A stretch of DNA of 64,000 nucleotides from Tamlana sp. 2_MG-2023 (GTDB taxonomy: Bacteria > Bacteroidota > Bacteroidia > Flavobacteriales > Flavobacteriaceae). The notes below the pieces were generated by a model. That model saw only the letters and a list, made by a program, of their open reading frames with translations. It made no database searches and had not been told where the DNA came from. The stretch spans positions 124,001 to 188,000 of the forward strand of contig NZ_JAUOSF010000001.1 in NCBI RefSeq assembly GCF_030548465.1. Reading direction: 5' to 3'. This document shows, piece by piece, positions 43,536-53,011 of the stretch; positions within the stretch are counted from its first letter, which is position 1, and the number at the start of each line of letters is the position of its first letter. Made by a program: the position numbers and the translations under genes.

Positions 43536-45398
43536 CTACCCCTCCAACTTCGCCGACAACTCAAACCATCGTTCTTCTTTTTCGTCCATGGTATCAATAA
43601 TTTTCTGTAGTTCATCAGACAGTTTATTGATTTGTTCCTGTGTTAAATCGGGGTTGTTGAATTTGTTTTCCAGTTCTTTTTTATCATAAGTGAGAGATTT
43701 AAGCTTGCTTTCAATGTTTTTAAGCTCTTTTTCTTCATTATAAGACAGTTTAGCAATTTCGTTTTGTTTCTGCGATTTGTTGTCTTTTTTCTCTTCGGTG
43801 ATTGCTGAAACCGCTGGCTGACTATCTTCATAAACACGGTAATCGGTGTAGTTTCCAGGGAAATCTTCAATAACACCTTCGCCTCTAAAAACGAATAAGT
43901 GATCGACAACTTTATCCATGAAATAACGGTCGTGAGACACGACGATAATGCAACCAGGAAAATCTAATAAGAAACTCTCAAGAACGTTTAGCGTAACAAT
44001 ATCTAAATCGTTGGTAGGCTCATCGAGAATTAAAAAATTCGGATTCTGAATTAAAACCGTACATAAATAGAGGCGTTTGCGTTCGCCACCACTTAGTTTT
44101 TCAACAAAATCGTATTGCTTTTTTCTGCTGAATAAAAAACGCTCTAAAAGTTGTTGCGCACTAATTTGGCGTCCTTTTTTTAGAGGAATGTAATCACCAA
44201 ATTCACGAATCACATCTATAACCTTTTGTTCAGGCTTTATAGTGATGCCGTTTTGGGTGTAGTAACCAAATTTAACGGTTTCACCTTTAACAACTTTTCC
44301 AGAATCTGGTTCAGCGGTTTGGGTTAGAATATTTAAAAAGGTAGTTTTTCCCGTGCCATTTTTCCCTATAATACCAATGCGTTCCCCTTTTTTAAAGTTG
44401 TATTCAAAATTATCAAGAATGACTTTGTCTTTAAAAGCTTTGCCTACTTTGTGAAACTCAAGGATTTTACTTCCTATGCGTTCCATGTTAAGTTCCAGTT
44501 GCACTTCATGATCGTTTCTACGTTGGTGCGCGCGGTGTTTAATATCGGCAAAGTCGTCAATTCTAGACTTAGACTTGGTGGTTCGCGCTTTTGGTTGTCG
44601 ACGCATCCAGTCCAATTCCTTTTTAAAGAGTTGCTTGGCTTTACCGGTTTCAACGGCTTCACGTTCAATACGAGCTTCACGTTTTTCAAGGTAGTAAGAA
44701 TAGTTCCCTTTGTAGCTATACATCTGGCCTTCATCCAACTCAATAATTTCATTACAAACACGCTCTAAAAAATAGCGGTCGTGCGTGACCATAAAAAGGG
44801 TGATGTTTTCCTTAGCAAAAAAAGCTTCCAGCCATTCAATCATTTCAAGATCCAAATGGTTGGTAGGTTCATCTAAAATTAAAAGGTCAGGTTTATTGAT
44901 TAAAGCATTCGCTAAAGCCAAACGTTTTTTTTGTCCGCCCGAAAGCACACTAACTTTCATGTCCAGCTTTTCAAGTTTTAATTTGAAAAGAATTTGTTTG
45001 TATAAGGTTTCAAAATCCCAAGCTTGATGGCGCTCCATGGCTTCAAAAGCGGCTTGGTAAGCATCGGTATCTTCTGGGTTTAAAAGCGATTTTTCATAAT
45101 TGGCAATCACTTTTAAAATAGGGCTGTCGCTAGCAAAAATAGTTTCTTCAACCGTTAAAGCAGGATCGAATTTCGGGTCTTGCGACAGGAAGGACACTTT
45201 AATATCTTTTCGATAAATTACATTTCCCGAATCGGCTTGGTCATCACCAGAAAGAATATTTAAAATGGAGGTTTTTCCGGTGCCGTTTTTGGCTACGAAG
45301 GCAATTTTCTGATCTTTATGAACACTAAACGAAATGTCTTCAAAAAGGACATGCTCGCCGTATGATTTTGATATGTTTTCAACAGTTAAATAATTCAA
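43536..45398 (-). CDS. ABC-F family ATPase (Uup-like)
   Basis: 620 residues with two ATPase domains and no membrane helices. Domain 1: Walker A KNGTGKTS, signature LSGGQKKRLALA, Walker B LLILDEPTNHLD. Domain 2: GKNGTGKTT, LSGGERKRLYL, FLILDEPTNDLD. Between them is the charged linker (about 230-310) that reaches toward the ribosome, and at the C-terminus a coiled-coil (about 540-620). ABC-F proteins act on ribosomes, rescuing stalled translation or resolving structures. The C-terminal coil fits Uup rather than EttA. Confidence 0.93.
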   Translation of the reverse strand: MNYLTVENISKSYGEHVLFEDISFSVHKDQKIAFVAKNGTGKTSILNILSGDDQADSGNVIYRKDIKVSFLSQDPKFDPALTVEETIFASDSPILKVIANYEKSLLNPEDTDAYQAAFEAMERHQAWDFETLYKQILFKLKLEKLDMKVSVLSGGQKKRLALANALINKPDLLILDEPTNHLDLEMIEWLEAFFAKENITLFMVTHDRYFLERVCNEIIELDEGQMYSYKGNYSYYLEKREARIEREAVETGKAKQLFKKELDWMRRQPKARTTKSKSRIDDFADIKHRAHQRRNDHEVQLELNMERIGSKILEFHKVGKAFKDKVILDNFEYNFKKGERIGIIGKNGTGKTTFLNILTQTAEPDSGKVVKGETVKFGYYTQNGITIKPEQKVIDVIREFGDYIPLKKGRQISAQQLLERFLFSRKKQYDFVEKLSGGERKRLYLCTVLIQNPNFLILDEPTNDLDIVTLNVLESFLLDFPGCIIVVSHDRYFMDKVVDHLFVFRGEGVIEDFPGNYTDYRVYEDSQPAVSAITEEKKDNKSQKQNEIAKLSYNEEKELKNIESKLKSLTYDKKELENKFNNPDLTQEQINKLSDELQKIIDTMDEKEERWFELSAKLEG

Positions 45399-45472
45399 AG
45401 TCTATCTATTTTTTTTGTAAAGAACGTAAAAAAAAAAATATGGCATAAGTTTCATGGTTAAAGTCGAACAGT

Positions 45473-45480
45473 TATATTTG
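45473..45480 (+). promoter_or_regulatory. -7 element of the wza polysaccharide operon
   Basis: TATATTTG fits TAnnTTTG perfectly and predicts a transcript start near 45484, 16 bases before the wza ATG. No TTG at the -33 position is evident. It probably drives wza-wzc. Confidence 0.6.
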
Positions 45481-45499
45481 TACAGAAAAATAACCTTAT

Positions 45500-46300
45500 A
45501 TGAATAAATGGTTTCTTGTAGTTTTAGTGGTGGTAAACACGGTTTTTGTGTCCTGTATCACTAATAAAGATGTGGTGTACTTACAAGATCATAGGGATGA
45601 AAACGATACGATTCCAGTATTACGAGAGCTTCCGAAACCTTATAAAGTTCAGGTTAACGACCTTTTAAGTATTAATGTAAAGGCTTTGGATGAGGAGTTG
45701 ACTAAGATTTTTAATCCAGTAGAAACTAACAATAACAATGCTAATGGTCAAAACCAGTCGAATTTATATTTTAATGGCTTTACGGTAGATGACCACGGGA
45801 AAATTAAGTTTCCTATACTTGGTGAAATTACCGTATTGGGCTATACGACTATCGAAATAGAGGAGTTAGTTAAGAAAGAATTGTTAGAACAATATTTTAA
45901 AGAAACGGCTGAGTTGTTTGTTACGGTGCGACTTCCTGGTGTAACTTATACGGTTACAGGAGAGGTTAATGGTACAGGGATTTATACCATTTTTGAAGAT
46001 CGTGTAAATATTATTGATGCCCTAGCCAATGCTGGTGATGTCATGCTTACTGCAAATAGAAAGGATATTTTAATTGTAAGGCAATACCCAGACGGACAAC
46101 GCATTCATCATATCGATTTAACCGATATAAGTGCAATGAATTCGCCGTATTATTATATTCAACCAAACGATATCATATTAGTAAAACCATTAAAGCGTAA
46201 AGTAATTGGTGCCGGACAAACGGTGATCCAAAATTTTGCTGCAATTATGTCAATTCTAGCAGGAATTACGTCCATATATGTGTTAACAAATAGTTTATAA
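45500..46300 (+). CDS. wza: Wza-like polysaccharide export lipoprotein (OPX)
   Basis: 266 residues. Lipoprotein signal with the Cys in VFVSC (about 19). Poly_export domain (about 48-140, YKVQVNDLLSINVKAL) and one SLBB domain (VTGEVNGTGIYTIFEDRVNI). The C-terminal helix (VIQNFAAIMSILAGITSIYV) may span the outer membrane as in Wza. It is shorter than E. coli Wza, as usual in Bacteroidota. It forms the outer membrane exit for the polysaccharide and is followed ten bases later by wzc. Confidence 0.9.
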   Translation: MNKWFLVVLVVVNTVFVSCITNKDVVYLQDHRDENDTIPVLRELPKPYKVQVNDLLSINVKALDEELTKIFNPVETNNNNANGQNQSNLYFNGFTVDDHGKIKFPILGEITVLGYTTIEIEELVKKELLEQYFKETAELFVTVRLPGVTYTVTGEVNGTGIYTIFEDRVNIIDALANAGDVMLTANRKDILIVRQYPDGQRIHHIDLTDISAMNSPYYYIQPNDIILVKPLKRKVIGAGQTVIQNFAAIMSILAGITSIYVLTNSL

Positions 46301-46310
46301 TTTTGAAACT

Positions 46311-48779
46311 GTGACGGAAGAATTTGAAGCTTCAGAATCATCGGCCTCAAGCTTTGATATAAAAAAATTTTTATTTCGAGCCTTGAGCTATTGGAAGTTG
46401 TTCGTATTGCTTCTAGCAATAGGTGTTTTTTTAGTATATCAAAAAAATATCAGAGAAGAGTTTTCGTATCGCTTAGGGACCAAGATATCTATTGAGGATG
46501 ATAGCAATCCGTTATTCACATCAAATGCCAGTTTAACTTTTAACTGGGGAGGGGTGACTTCAAAAGTACAAACCATGATTGTGACCTTGAAGTCGCGATC
46601 GCATCATGAAAAAGTTGTAGACCGTTTAGAGTTTTATAAAACCTACTTAAAAGAAGGCCGTTTTAGAAAGCAAGACATTTATAAAGCTGCACCATTTCGG
46701 TTTTATCAAGATAACGACTTTGCACAACTTATTGGAACCCCCATTAAAATTACGTTTTTAGAGCAGGATACTTTTGAGCTAAGTACTGAGTTTACAGGAA
46801 CGACTGTAGCAGTTCAAAACTTTAATACCAAGGAAATTTCCAGAGTTGATGTGCCGGTAGGGGTATTTAAAGAAACTTTTAAATTGGGAGAATCTATTAC
46901 ATTACCTTTTTTAAAAGGGATTGTTCGATTGGCTGAAAACCGAAAAGCAGCACAAGGATCCGTGTTCTTTATTCAATTCAATAATTTTGATGGCGTCGTT
47001 GCTAGTTACAACTCTAGAATGAACGTAGCAAATTCAAGTAGTTCACCTATTTTAGATCTTACTTTAATTGATAAAAATACCGAGAAGATCGTGGATTACT
47101 TAAATATGGTAGTCGATGTTTTAAGTGAAGATCAATTAAATCGAAAAAATCAATACGCCACGAACGCTATTAAATTTATAGACGAGCAAATAGCCCGTGT
47201 AAAAGTGGAGATGACGGATAATGCTGAGGAACTCAACGATTACCGAAAAGAAAATAAAATTTATCAACTGGATAGCGACGGCACTTTACTGAATGAGAAA
47301 TTGTCTAAGTATGAAGAAGAAAAGGAAGCGATAAATAGGCAGTTAGACTATTATTCAAGTCTTAAAAACTATCTATTAACAAGTAACACATTTACAGATG
47401 TTCCTGCGCCTTCTATTTCAGGAGTTGGTGACCCAAATATCTTGGCAAATGTGTCCAAAATTAATGAGCTTTCGGTTGAGAAATCGAAATTACAGTATTC
47501 TGTTAAAAATGACGCATCTATTTTTAGCGATTTAAACCGACAAATAGAAGGTTTGAAAAACGTGCTTTTGGAGAATATTAGTTCGGTGACTAGTGTTTTA
47601 AGAAGGGATTTAGAAATGGTTTATTCTAATCTACGTAGAGTAGAGTCAGAATTCAGTAAGTTGCCTGAAGATCAGCAAAAAATGCTAACCATAAAGCGCC
47701 AATATACCTTAAGCGAGAAAACCTATAATGTATTTTTGGCCAAGCGTGGTGAAGCTGAAATTATAAAAGCGTCCAATGTGTCAGACATCTTAGTGGTCGA
47801 CCCGGCTAAAAACACAGGAGCTACCGTATTAGGAAGAAATTTAAATGTTCGTTACGTTTTTGCTTTTTTTGCTGCTTTACTGTTTCCTTTAATCATCGCC
47901 TTTGTTTTAACCTTTTTAGATAACAATATTCATAGTCCGATGGACATTGAAAAACTATCTACCATTCCGCTGTTAGGGGTGGTTGGCAAAAACACTTTGG
48001 AAGACAATTTAGTAGTCCATAGAAAACCAAAATCGGCAGTAGCGGAGTCTTTTAGAGCTATTCGAAGTAATTTACAGTATTATTATAAAACCAAAGACGT
48101 TAATGGTGCCAAAACACTCATGGTAACTTCTTCGGTAAGTGGTGAAGGAAAAACATTCTGTTCTATTAATATGGCTACGGTTTTCGCTTTAAGCGGAAAG
48201 AAAACCATTTTACTAGGCTTAGACCTTAGGAAACCAAAAATTTTCGGAGATTTTAAGATTAAGAATGATTTAGGGGTGGTGAATTACCTAATCGGACAAT
48301 CAACATTGGAAGAAGTGGTTCAAAATAGTGGTATCGACCATTTAGATTTGATTGTTTCTGGGCCCATTCCGCCAAACCCTTCAGAACTATTGATTGGGGA
48401 AAACATGAAAACCTTAATTAATGAACTGAAAAAAGAGTATGATTACATTGTATTAGATACCCCTCCAGTAGGTTTAGTAGCCGATGCCTTAGAGCTTTTA
48501 GATTTTGTTGATGCCTCCATTTACGTTGTGCGCCAAGATTATACTAAAAAAGGCATGCTTAATTTTATTAATGAAAAGTATAAATCAAAACAAATAAAAA
48601 ACCTCAGTTTAGTCTATAATGGTTACGACCAAAAGGCCAAATATGGTTACGGTTATGGCTACGGTTATGGTTACGGCTATGGCTACGGAAACTATGCTAA
48701 CGGCTATCATGATGAGGATAAAAAACAAGGTGTTTTTTATAAAATAAAGCGATTTTTTAAGAAGAATAAAAGGGCTTAG
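46311..48779 (+). CDS. wzc: Wzc-like chain-length regulator and tyrosine autokinase
   Basis: 822 residues from a GTG start. Membrane helices at about 27-44 and near 515-535 bracket a large periplasmic Wzz/coiled-coil region. The cytoplasmic BY-kinase has Walker A SSVSGEGKTF, Walker A' LLGLDLRKPKI and Walker B YIVLDTPPVG. The tail carries eight Tyr-Gly pairs (48642-48689) and further Tyr residues, the sites of autophosphorylation. It controls length and export of the polysaccharide with Wza. Confidence 0.93.
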   Translation: MTEEFEASESSASSFDIKKFLFRALSYWKLFVLLLAIGVFLVYQKNIREEFSYRLGTKISIEDDSNPLFTSNASLTFNWGGVTSKVQTMIVTLKSRSHHEKVVDRLEFYKTYLKEGRFRKQDIYKAAPFRFYQDNDFAQLIGTPIKITFLEQDTFELSTEFTGTTVAVQNFNTKEISRVDVPVGVFKETFKLGESITLPFLKGIVRLAENRKAAQGSVFFIQFNNFDGVVASYNSRMNVANSSSSPILDLTLIDKNTEKIVDYLNMVVDVLSEDQLNRKNQYATNAIKFIDEQIARVKVEMTDNAEELNDYRKENKIYQLDSDGTLLNEKLSKYEEEKEAINRQLDYYSSLKNYLLTSNTFTDVPAPSISGVGDPNILANVSKINELSVEKSKLQYSVKNDASIFSDLNRQIEGLKNVLLENISSVTSVLRRDLEMVYSNLRRVESEFSKLPEDQQKMLTIKRQYTLSEKTYNVFLAKRGEAEIIKASNVSDILVVDPAKNTGATVLGRNLNVRYVFAFFAALLFPLIIAFVLTFLDNNIHSPMDIEKLSTIPLLGVVGKNTLEDNLVVHRKPKSAVAESFRAIRSNLQYYYKTKDVNGAKTLMVTSSVSGEGKTFCSINMATVFALSGKKTILLGLDLRKPKIFGDFKIKNDLGVVNYLIGQSTLEEVVQNSGIDHLDLIVSGPIPPNPSELLIGENMKTLINELKKEYDYIVLDTPPVGLVADALELLDFVDASIYVVRQDYTKKGMLNFINEKYKSKQIKNLSLVYNGYDQKAKYGYGYGYGYGYGYGYGNYANGYHDEDKKQGVFYKIKRFFKKNKRA

Positions 48780-48788
48780 TTTTTTGAC

Positions 48789-48903
48789 TTCATTCTGAAC
48801 TTTTATCTGTAAGAGGTAGGTAATTCGGTATCTCATTATCAATCTAAGTCGTAGTGTCATTCTGAATTTTTACCTACCGGAGGTAGGTGTTTCAGGATCT
48901 CAC
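48789..48903. repeat. Two imperfect direct repeats between wzc and wzm
   Basis: 48789-48835 and 48856-48903 both read TCATTCTGAA..AGGTAGGT..GGTATCTCA or GGATCTCA. The second holds the palindrome ACCTACC-gg-AGGTAGGT. They resemble degraded forms of the CTGAA/TTCAG family seen at 24842-24866. The 161-base spacer has no gene. Confidence 0.65.
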
Positions 48904-48940
48904 TAGAAACAAAAAATAAGCCTAAGAATTACAAACATCA

Positions 48941-49786
48941 ATGGCATTAGAAACGAGAATATATCAAAAGGAAAATCAGTTACGACTGGGCCACATGTTT
49001 AGAGCCAGCTTTAAGGATTTAATTAGTTCACGTTTTTTAGCAAAGCAATTGGCGGTTCGCGATATTAAAGCTCAATATCGACAAAGTTATTTGGGGATTT
49101 TATGGGCATTTATTACGCCTTTATTTACTGCATTTGTTTGGGTTTTTCTATCACGTTCAGGAACGGTTACTTTAACTGATACTGGGGCGCCATATCCGGT
49201 ATTTGCTTTTACGGGAACTTTAATCTGGTCTATCATCACCGAATCTATTAATGCGCCCACAGCGAGCACCAAAAGTGCCAAGGGGATTATGTCTAAAATA
49301 AATTTCCCTAAAGAAGCACTTATACTTTCAGGAGTATATAAACTGTTGTTTAATACAGGCATTAAATGCATATTATTATTGTTTTTCATATTTTTTTATG
49401 GCGTAGGCTTTCATGCTACACAGTTGCTATTTCCACTTGCAATTTTGGTAGCTATTTTATTTGGTACCACCATAGGATTGTTTTTAACCCCTATTGGTAT
49501 GTTGTATAGTGATGTAGGTAAGATTATTAGTGTAGGACTCAGTTTTTTAATGTACGTGACACCTGTAGTTTATGTGATTCCTAAAACAGGTATCATGAAA
49601 ACCATTATGGAAATAAATCCCTTAACTCCACTTATTTTAACAGCAAGAGACTTGATTTTGGGGAATACTCCAGCTTTTTTTAATTATTTTATAGGCATCT
49701 TTGTAGGGAGTTTGCTCTTGTTTTCTGTGGCGCTGGTTTTTTACCGTATATCCATTCCTATTCTAGTAGAAAGGTCTAATGCGTAG
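48941..49786 (+). CDS. wzm: ABC-2 polysaccharide exporter permease (Wzm-like)
   Basis: 281 residues with six membrane helices. The N-terminal cytoplasmic part RDIKAQYRQSYLGILWAF is the conserved coupling region of the Wzm/KpsM/TagG family. It forms the inner membrane channel for a finished, lipid-linked polysaccharide, with the ATPase encoded at 50061. A 274-base repeat-rich spacer separates the two. Confidence 0.92.
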   Translation: MALETRIYQKENQLRLGHMFRASFKDLISSRFLAKQLAVRDIKAQYRQSYLGILWAFITPLFTAFVWVFLSRSGTVTLTDTGAPYPVFAFTGTLIWSIITESINAPTASTKSAKGIMSKINFPKEALILSGVYKLLFNTGIKCILLLFFIFFYGVGFHATQLLFPLAILVAILFGTTIGLFLTPIGMLYSDVGKIISVGLSFLMYVTPVVYVIPKTGIMKTIMEINPLTPLILTARDLILGNTPAFFNYFIGIFVGSLLLFSVALVFYRISIPILVERSNA

Positions 49787-50060
49787 GGGTGTTTGTGAAA
49801 CGGGAAGTTGTTTGTGGAGTCTCGTGAAACGTCTTTAGTGAAGCGTTTTTCGTAAATCGTGAAACGTGAGCCGTGAAACGCGATTTACGTATGAGTTTGG
49901 AATTAAAGGTGAAAACGTTGAAATATGAAATGTGAATCGTAAAACGTAGATCGTGAAACGTGAGAGGAAATTTACGTATAACTAAGTGTTTAGGTTAATA
50001 AGCTCGAAACCCGTTTCACGAAACCCGTTTCACGCCTACCCAGGCTAATGAGCAAAAAAA
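49787..50060. repeat. Spacer of degenerate CGTGAAACG repeats between wzm and wzt
   Basis: At least six GTGAAACG-type units occur (for example near 49795, 49825, 49858, 49874, 49948), mixed with GATTTACGTAT and its near copy AATTTACGTAT, and the inverse CGTTTCACG twice near 50008-50032. No gene seen. It splits two genes that are normally adjacent. Confidence 0.65.
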
Positions 50061-51287
50061 ATGAAAGAAGAAAAAAACATACAAACAAATAATGAGGTTC
50101 TTGTTAAGGTAGAAGGCCTCAGCAAAAAGTTCTGCAAGGATTTAAAAACCAGTTTGTGGTATGGTATCAAAGATTTGACCTCAAATGTCTTTGGTAATAA
50201 AAATGACCGTGAGCTTCGCGATCAAGAATTTTGGGCTGTAAAAGATATTAATTTTGAACTGCGTCGTGGTGAATGTCTAGGCCTTATTGGGCATAATGGT
50301 GCCGGAAAATCTACCTTGCTTAAAATATTGAATGGCCTAATAAACCCAGATGCGGGTAAAGTCACTATAAAAGGACGTGTAGGGGCGCTAATCGAGTTAG
50401 GTGCCGGATTTAACCCCATTTTGAGCGGACGTGAAAATATTTATAACAACGGTGCCATTTTAGGCTTTAGTAAAAAGGAAATAGACGAAAAGGTGGAGGA
50501 CATTATCGATTTCTCCGAAATACGCGAGTTTATTGATATGCCCGTGCAAAATTACAGCTCAGGGATGAAAGTTCGTTTAGGTTTCGCCGTAGCCGCTCAA
50601 ATGGAACCTGATGTCTTGATTATTGATGAGGTTTTGGCTGTGGGGGATTTGGGGTTTATATTAAAGTGTTTTAAAACGATTGATACTATCTTACCAAAAA
50701 CCGCTATAGTATTTGTAAGTCATAGTATGCCCATGGTATCTCGTATTTGTAGCCAGATTATTTTGATGGAGCATGGTAGGACGCAGTTTCAGGGGGATAA
50801 CGTTAGTGAAGCGATTGACTTATATTATACTAGATTTTCTAATAATGAAACTAATGTTATTTTTGATGATGGAAGTATTGAATTAGAAAAAGTTGAAATA
50901 AATAATACAGTTAAAAAAGAAGGTATTTCTCACTTGGAATGGGGCAGTAACATGGAGCTTAGCTTTAAATTTAAAAATCACAAATTAAAAGAGCTACCAG
51001 TTTTTCAATTTGTAATTTTTGATAAGGAGCAAAGACCTGTGGCTATTTTAAAGCCGAATACATCGAATGCAGCTATTTTATTTAATGATAGTGTTATTAC
51101 ATTTAAAATTATACATAAAAAACTGCAATTATCTAAAGGTATTTATACGTTAAATGTATCGGTAAATGATTCAAATACTAAAGAACCGTTCTTAAGAATA
51201 AATGGAGTTATAGATTTTCAGGTGCTCAGTGAGCATCAGGTTTGGCAGCCATTTTTATTAGATACTCATTATTATACTGAAAATTAG
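50061..51287 (+). CDS. wzt: ABC transporter ATPase with C-terminal substrate-binding domain (Wzt-like)
   Basis: 408 residues. ATPase: Walker A GHNGAGKST, signature YSSGMKVRLGFA, Walker B VLIIDEVLAVGD, switch His in VSHSMPM. After about residue 260 follows a beta-sandwich like the carbohydrate-binding domain of Wzt, which reads the non-reducing end of the O-polysaccharide. That suggests the exported glycan carries a terminating group. Partner of the Wzm-like permease. Confidence 0.92.
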   Translation: MKEEKNIQTNNEVLVKVEGLSKKFCKDLKTSLWYGIKDLTSNVFGNKNDRELRDQEFWAVKDINFELRRGECLGLIGHNGAGKSTLLKILNGLINPDAGKVTIKGRVGALIELGAGFNPILSGRENIYNNGAILGFSKKEIDEKVEDIIDFSEIREFIDMPVQNYSSGMKVRLGFAVAAQMEPDVLIIDEVLAVGDLGFILKCFKTIDTILPKTAIVFVSHSMPMVSRICSQIILMEHGRTQFQGDNVSEAIDLYYTRFSNNETNVIFDDGSIELEKVEINNTVKKEGISHLEWGSNMELSFKFKNHKLKELPVFQFVIFDKEQRPVAILKPNTSNAAILFNDSVITFKIIHKKLQLSKGIYTLNVSVNDSNTKEPFLRINGVIDFQVLSEHQVWQPFLLDTHYYTEN

Positions 51288-51290
51288 ATT

Positions 51291-51938
51291 ATGATGTTAT
51301 TTAGAAGGGGTAAAGTTAGAAAGCATAAAGAAAAAATATTCTGTATAGGAAGAAACAAAACAGGAACAACTAGTTTAGAGAGTGTGTTAGGAGAATTTGG
51401 TTATAAGTTAGGTGATCAAATTGAAGGAGAGATGTTGGTCAAAGCTTATGCTAATAAAGATTGGGGTGAAATAACCAACTTTTGTGAAAGTGCAGAGGCA
51501 TTTCAAGACGCTCCATTTTCATGGCCGTATACATGGTTGTTTTTATATAATGCCTATCCTAAAGCCAAATTCATACTTACTATAAGAGATACGGAATCCT
51601 GGTATGAATCTATTACGCGTTTTCATTCTAAAATATTTGCCAATGGAGAAAGAATACCTAATAAAGAAGATTTATTAAATGCGAATTATAGATATGAAGG
51701 TTTTGTTTGGGAAACAAGTAGAGCTGTATGGAAAACTCCAGAAAATGATGTGTATAACAAAGAAATGTTTATTAGAAACTATATTAGGCATAATGAAGAT
51801 GTTATACACTTTTTTAAGGATAACTCTAACTTTTTATGTATAGATGTTACGAAAAAAGGAAGTTATAAGGAACTAGCTGATTTTTTAAATAAAAAGATGC
51901 TACATCAAGAGTTTCCTCATCTTAATAAAACACAATGA
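51291..51938 (+). CDS. Sulfotransferase family protein 1
   Basis: 215 residues. The 5'-phosphosulfate-binding loop for PAPS is seen at 20-28 in FCIGRNKTGTTSLE, and a 3'-phosphate-binding region in KFILTIRDTESWYES. This resembles the shorter Sulfotransfer_4-type family. It is expected to transfer sulfate from PAPS, probably to a sugar of the surface polysaccharide. It overlaps the next gene by four bases. Confidence 0.8.
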   Translation: MMLFRRGKVRKHKEKIFCIGRNKTGTTSLESVLGEFGYKLGDQIEGEMLVKAYANKDWGEITNFCESAEAFQDAPFSWPYTWLFLYNAYPKAKFILTIRDTESWYESITRFHSKIFANGERIPNKEDLLNANYRYEGFVWETSRAVWKTPENDVYNKEMFIRNYIRHNEDVIHFFKDNSNFLCIDVTKKGSYKELADFLNKKMLHQEFPHLNKTQ

Positions 51939-53011
51939 TTAACGTAACCAAAACATTTCTACCGCCACAAGAAGAATACCAAGCCATATTAAAACGCGCT
52001 TGGGATACAGGGTGGATGACTAACCGTGGTGTTTTGGTAAAGGAGTTAGAAGTGAAATTAAAGGATTATCTACAAGTCCCTAATATTATTGCGATGACCA
52101 ATGGCACTTTACCTTTGCAAATCGCTATTAAAGCTTTAGGTTTAACGGGAGAAATAATAACCACGCCTTTTAGCTATGTGGCGACAACCTCAAGTATCAT
52201 TTGGGAGGGCTGTACACCAGTTTTTGTGGATATTCATCCTGAATATCTAACTATTGATGAAACTAAAATTGAAGCTGCTATTACCAGTAAAACTTCAGCT
52301 ATTTTGGCAACTCATGTGTTTGGTAATCCTTGTGATGTAGAAGTAATTGAAAAGATAGCGAAGAAACATGACTTAAAGATTATATATGATGCCGCCCATT
52401 GTTTTGGGGTGAAGTATAAAGGCCAATCGTTATTTAATTATGGGGATGTGAGTACTTGTAGCTTTCATGCAACTAAACTGTTTCACACCGGTGAAGGTGG
52501 CGCTTTGTTTTGTAATTCAGAATACTTTGAAACGATGTATTCAAAACATAATTTTGGACATGATGGGCCAGAGAAATTTCAAGGTTTAGGAATTAATGCA
52601 AAAATGAGTGAGCCTCAAGCGGCTATGGGTTTAGCTGTGTTTAATCATCTTAATGAGATTTTCGAAAGTAGAAAAAAAATAGTCCAATTATATCAAGAGT
52701 TATTAGATGATTCAGATTTTAAGTTCTTGAAAATAAGAGAAAGCACAGAATGGAATTATCATTATTTTCCTGTTATTTTTAAAACAGAAGAAGATTTACT
52801 TTTGGCTAAAGAAAGATTAAATAAAATTGATGTTTTTCCAAGACGCTATTTTTACCCAAGTTTAAATACAATTGATTATTTAAATGGGAGTAACACTTGC
52901 ACAATAAGTGAATCTATAAGTGAAAGGGTATTGTGTTTGCCTTTGTTTGTAGGCTTAGAAAATGTTTGGGTAGAACGAATTATTAATCAAATTAAAAATG
53001 ATGACCGTTAA
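51935..53011 (+). CDS. DegT/DnrJ/EryC1/StrS-family sugar aminotransferase
   Basis: 358 residues. PLP-binding Lys181 lies in SFHATKLFHTGEGGAL. MTNGTLPLQIAIKAL and YDAAHCFGVKY are further family blocks. It converts a keto nucleotide sugar to an amino sugar (as WecE or VioA do), so the locus likely makes a 3- or 4-amino-6-deoxy sugar. No 4,6-dehydratase is visible in the window. It overlaps the next gene by 14 bases. Confidence 0.92.
   Translation: MINVTKTFLPPQEEYQAILKRAWDTGWMTNRGVLVKELEVKLKDYLQVPNIIAMTNGTLPLQIAIKALGLTGEIITTPFSYVATTSSIIWEGCTPVFVDIHPEYLTIDETKIEAAITSKTSAILATHVFGNPCDVEVIEKIAKKHDLKIIYDAAHCFGVKYKGQSLFNYGDVSTCSFHATKLFHTGEGGALFCNSEYFETMYSKHNFGHDGPEKFQGLGINAKMSEPQAAMGLAVFNHLNEIFESRKKIVQLYQELLDDSDFKFLKIRESTEWNYHYFPVIFKTEEDLLLAKERLNKIDVFPRRYFYPSLNTIDYLNGSNTCTISESISERVLCLPLFVGLENVWVERIINQIKNDDR

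Noticed and set aside
44451-44768. Antisense open frame of 105 codons in the ABC-F gene
   Set aside because: It is opposite a well-conserved coding region, with an amino acid composition typical of antisense frames.
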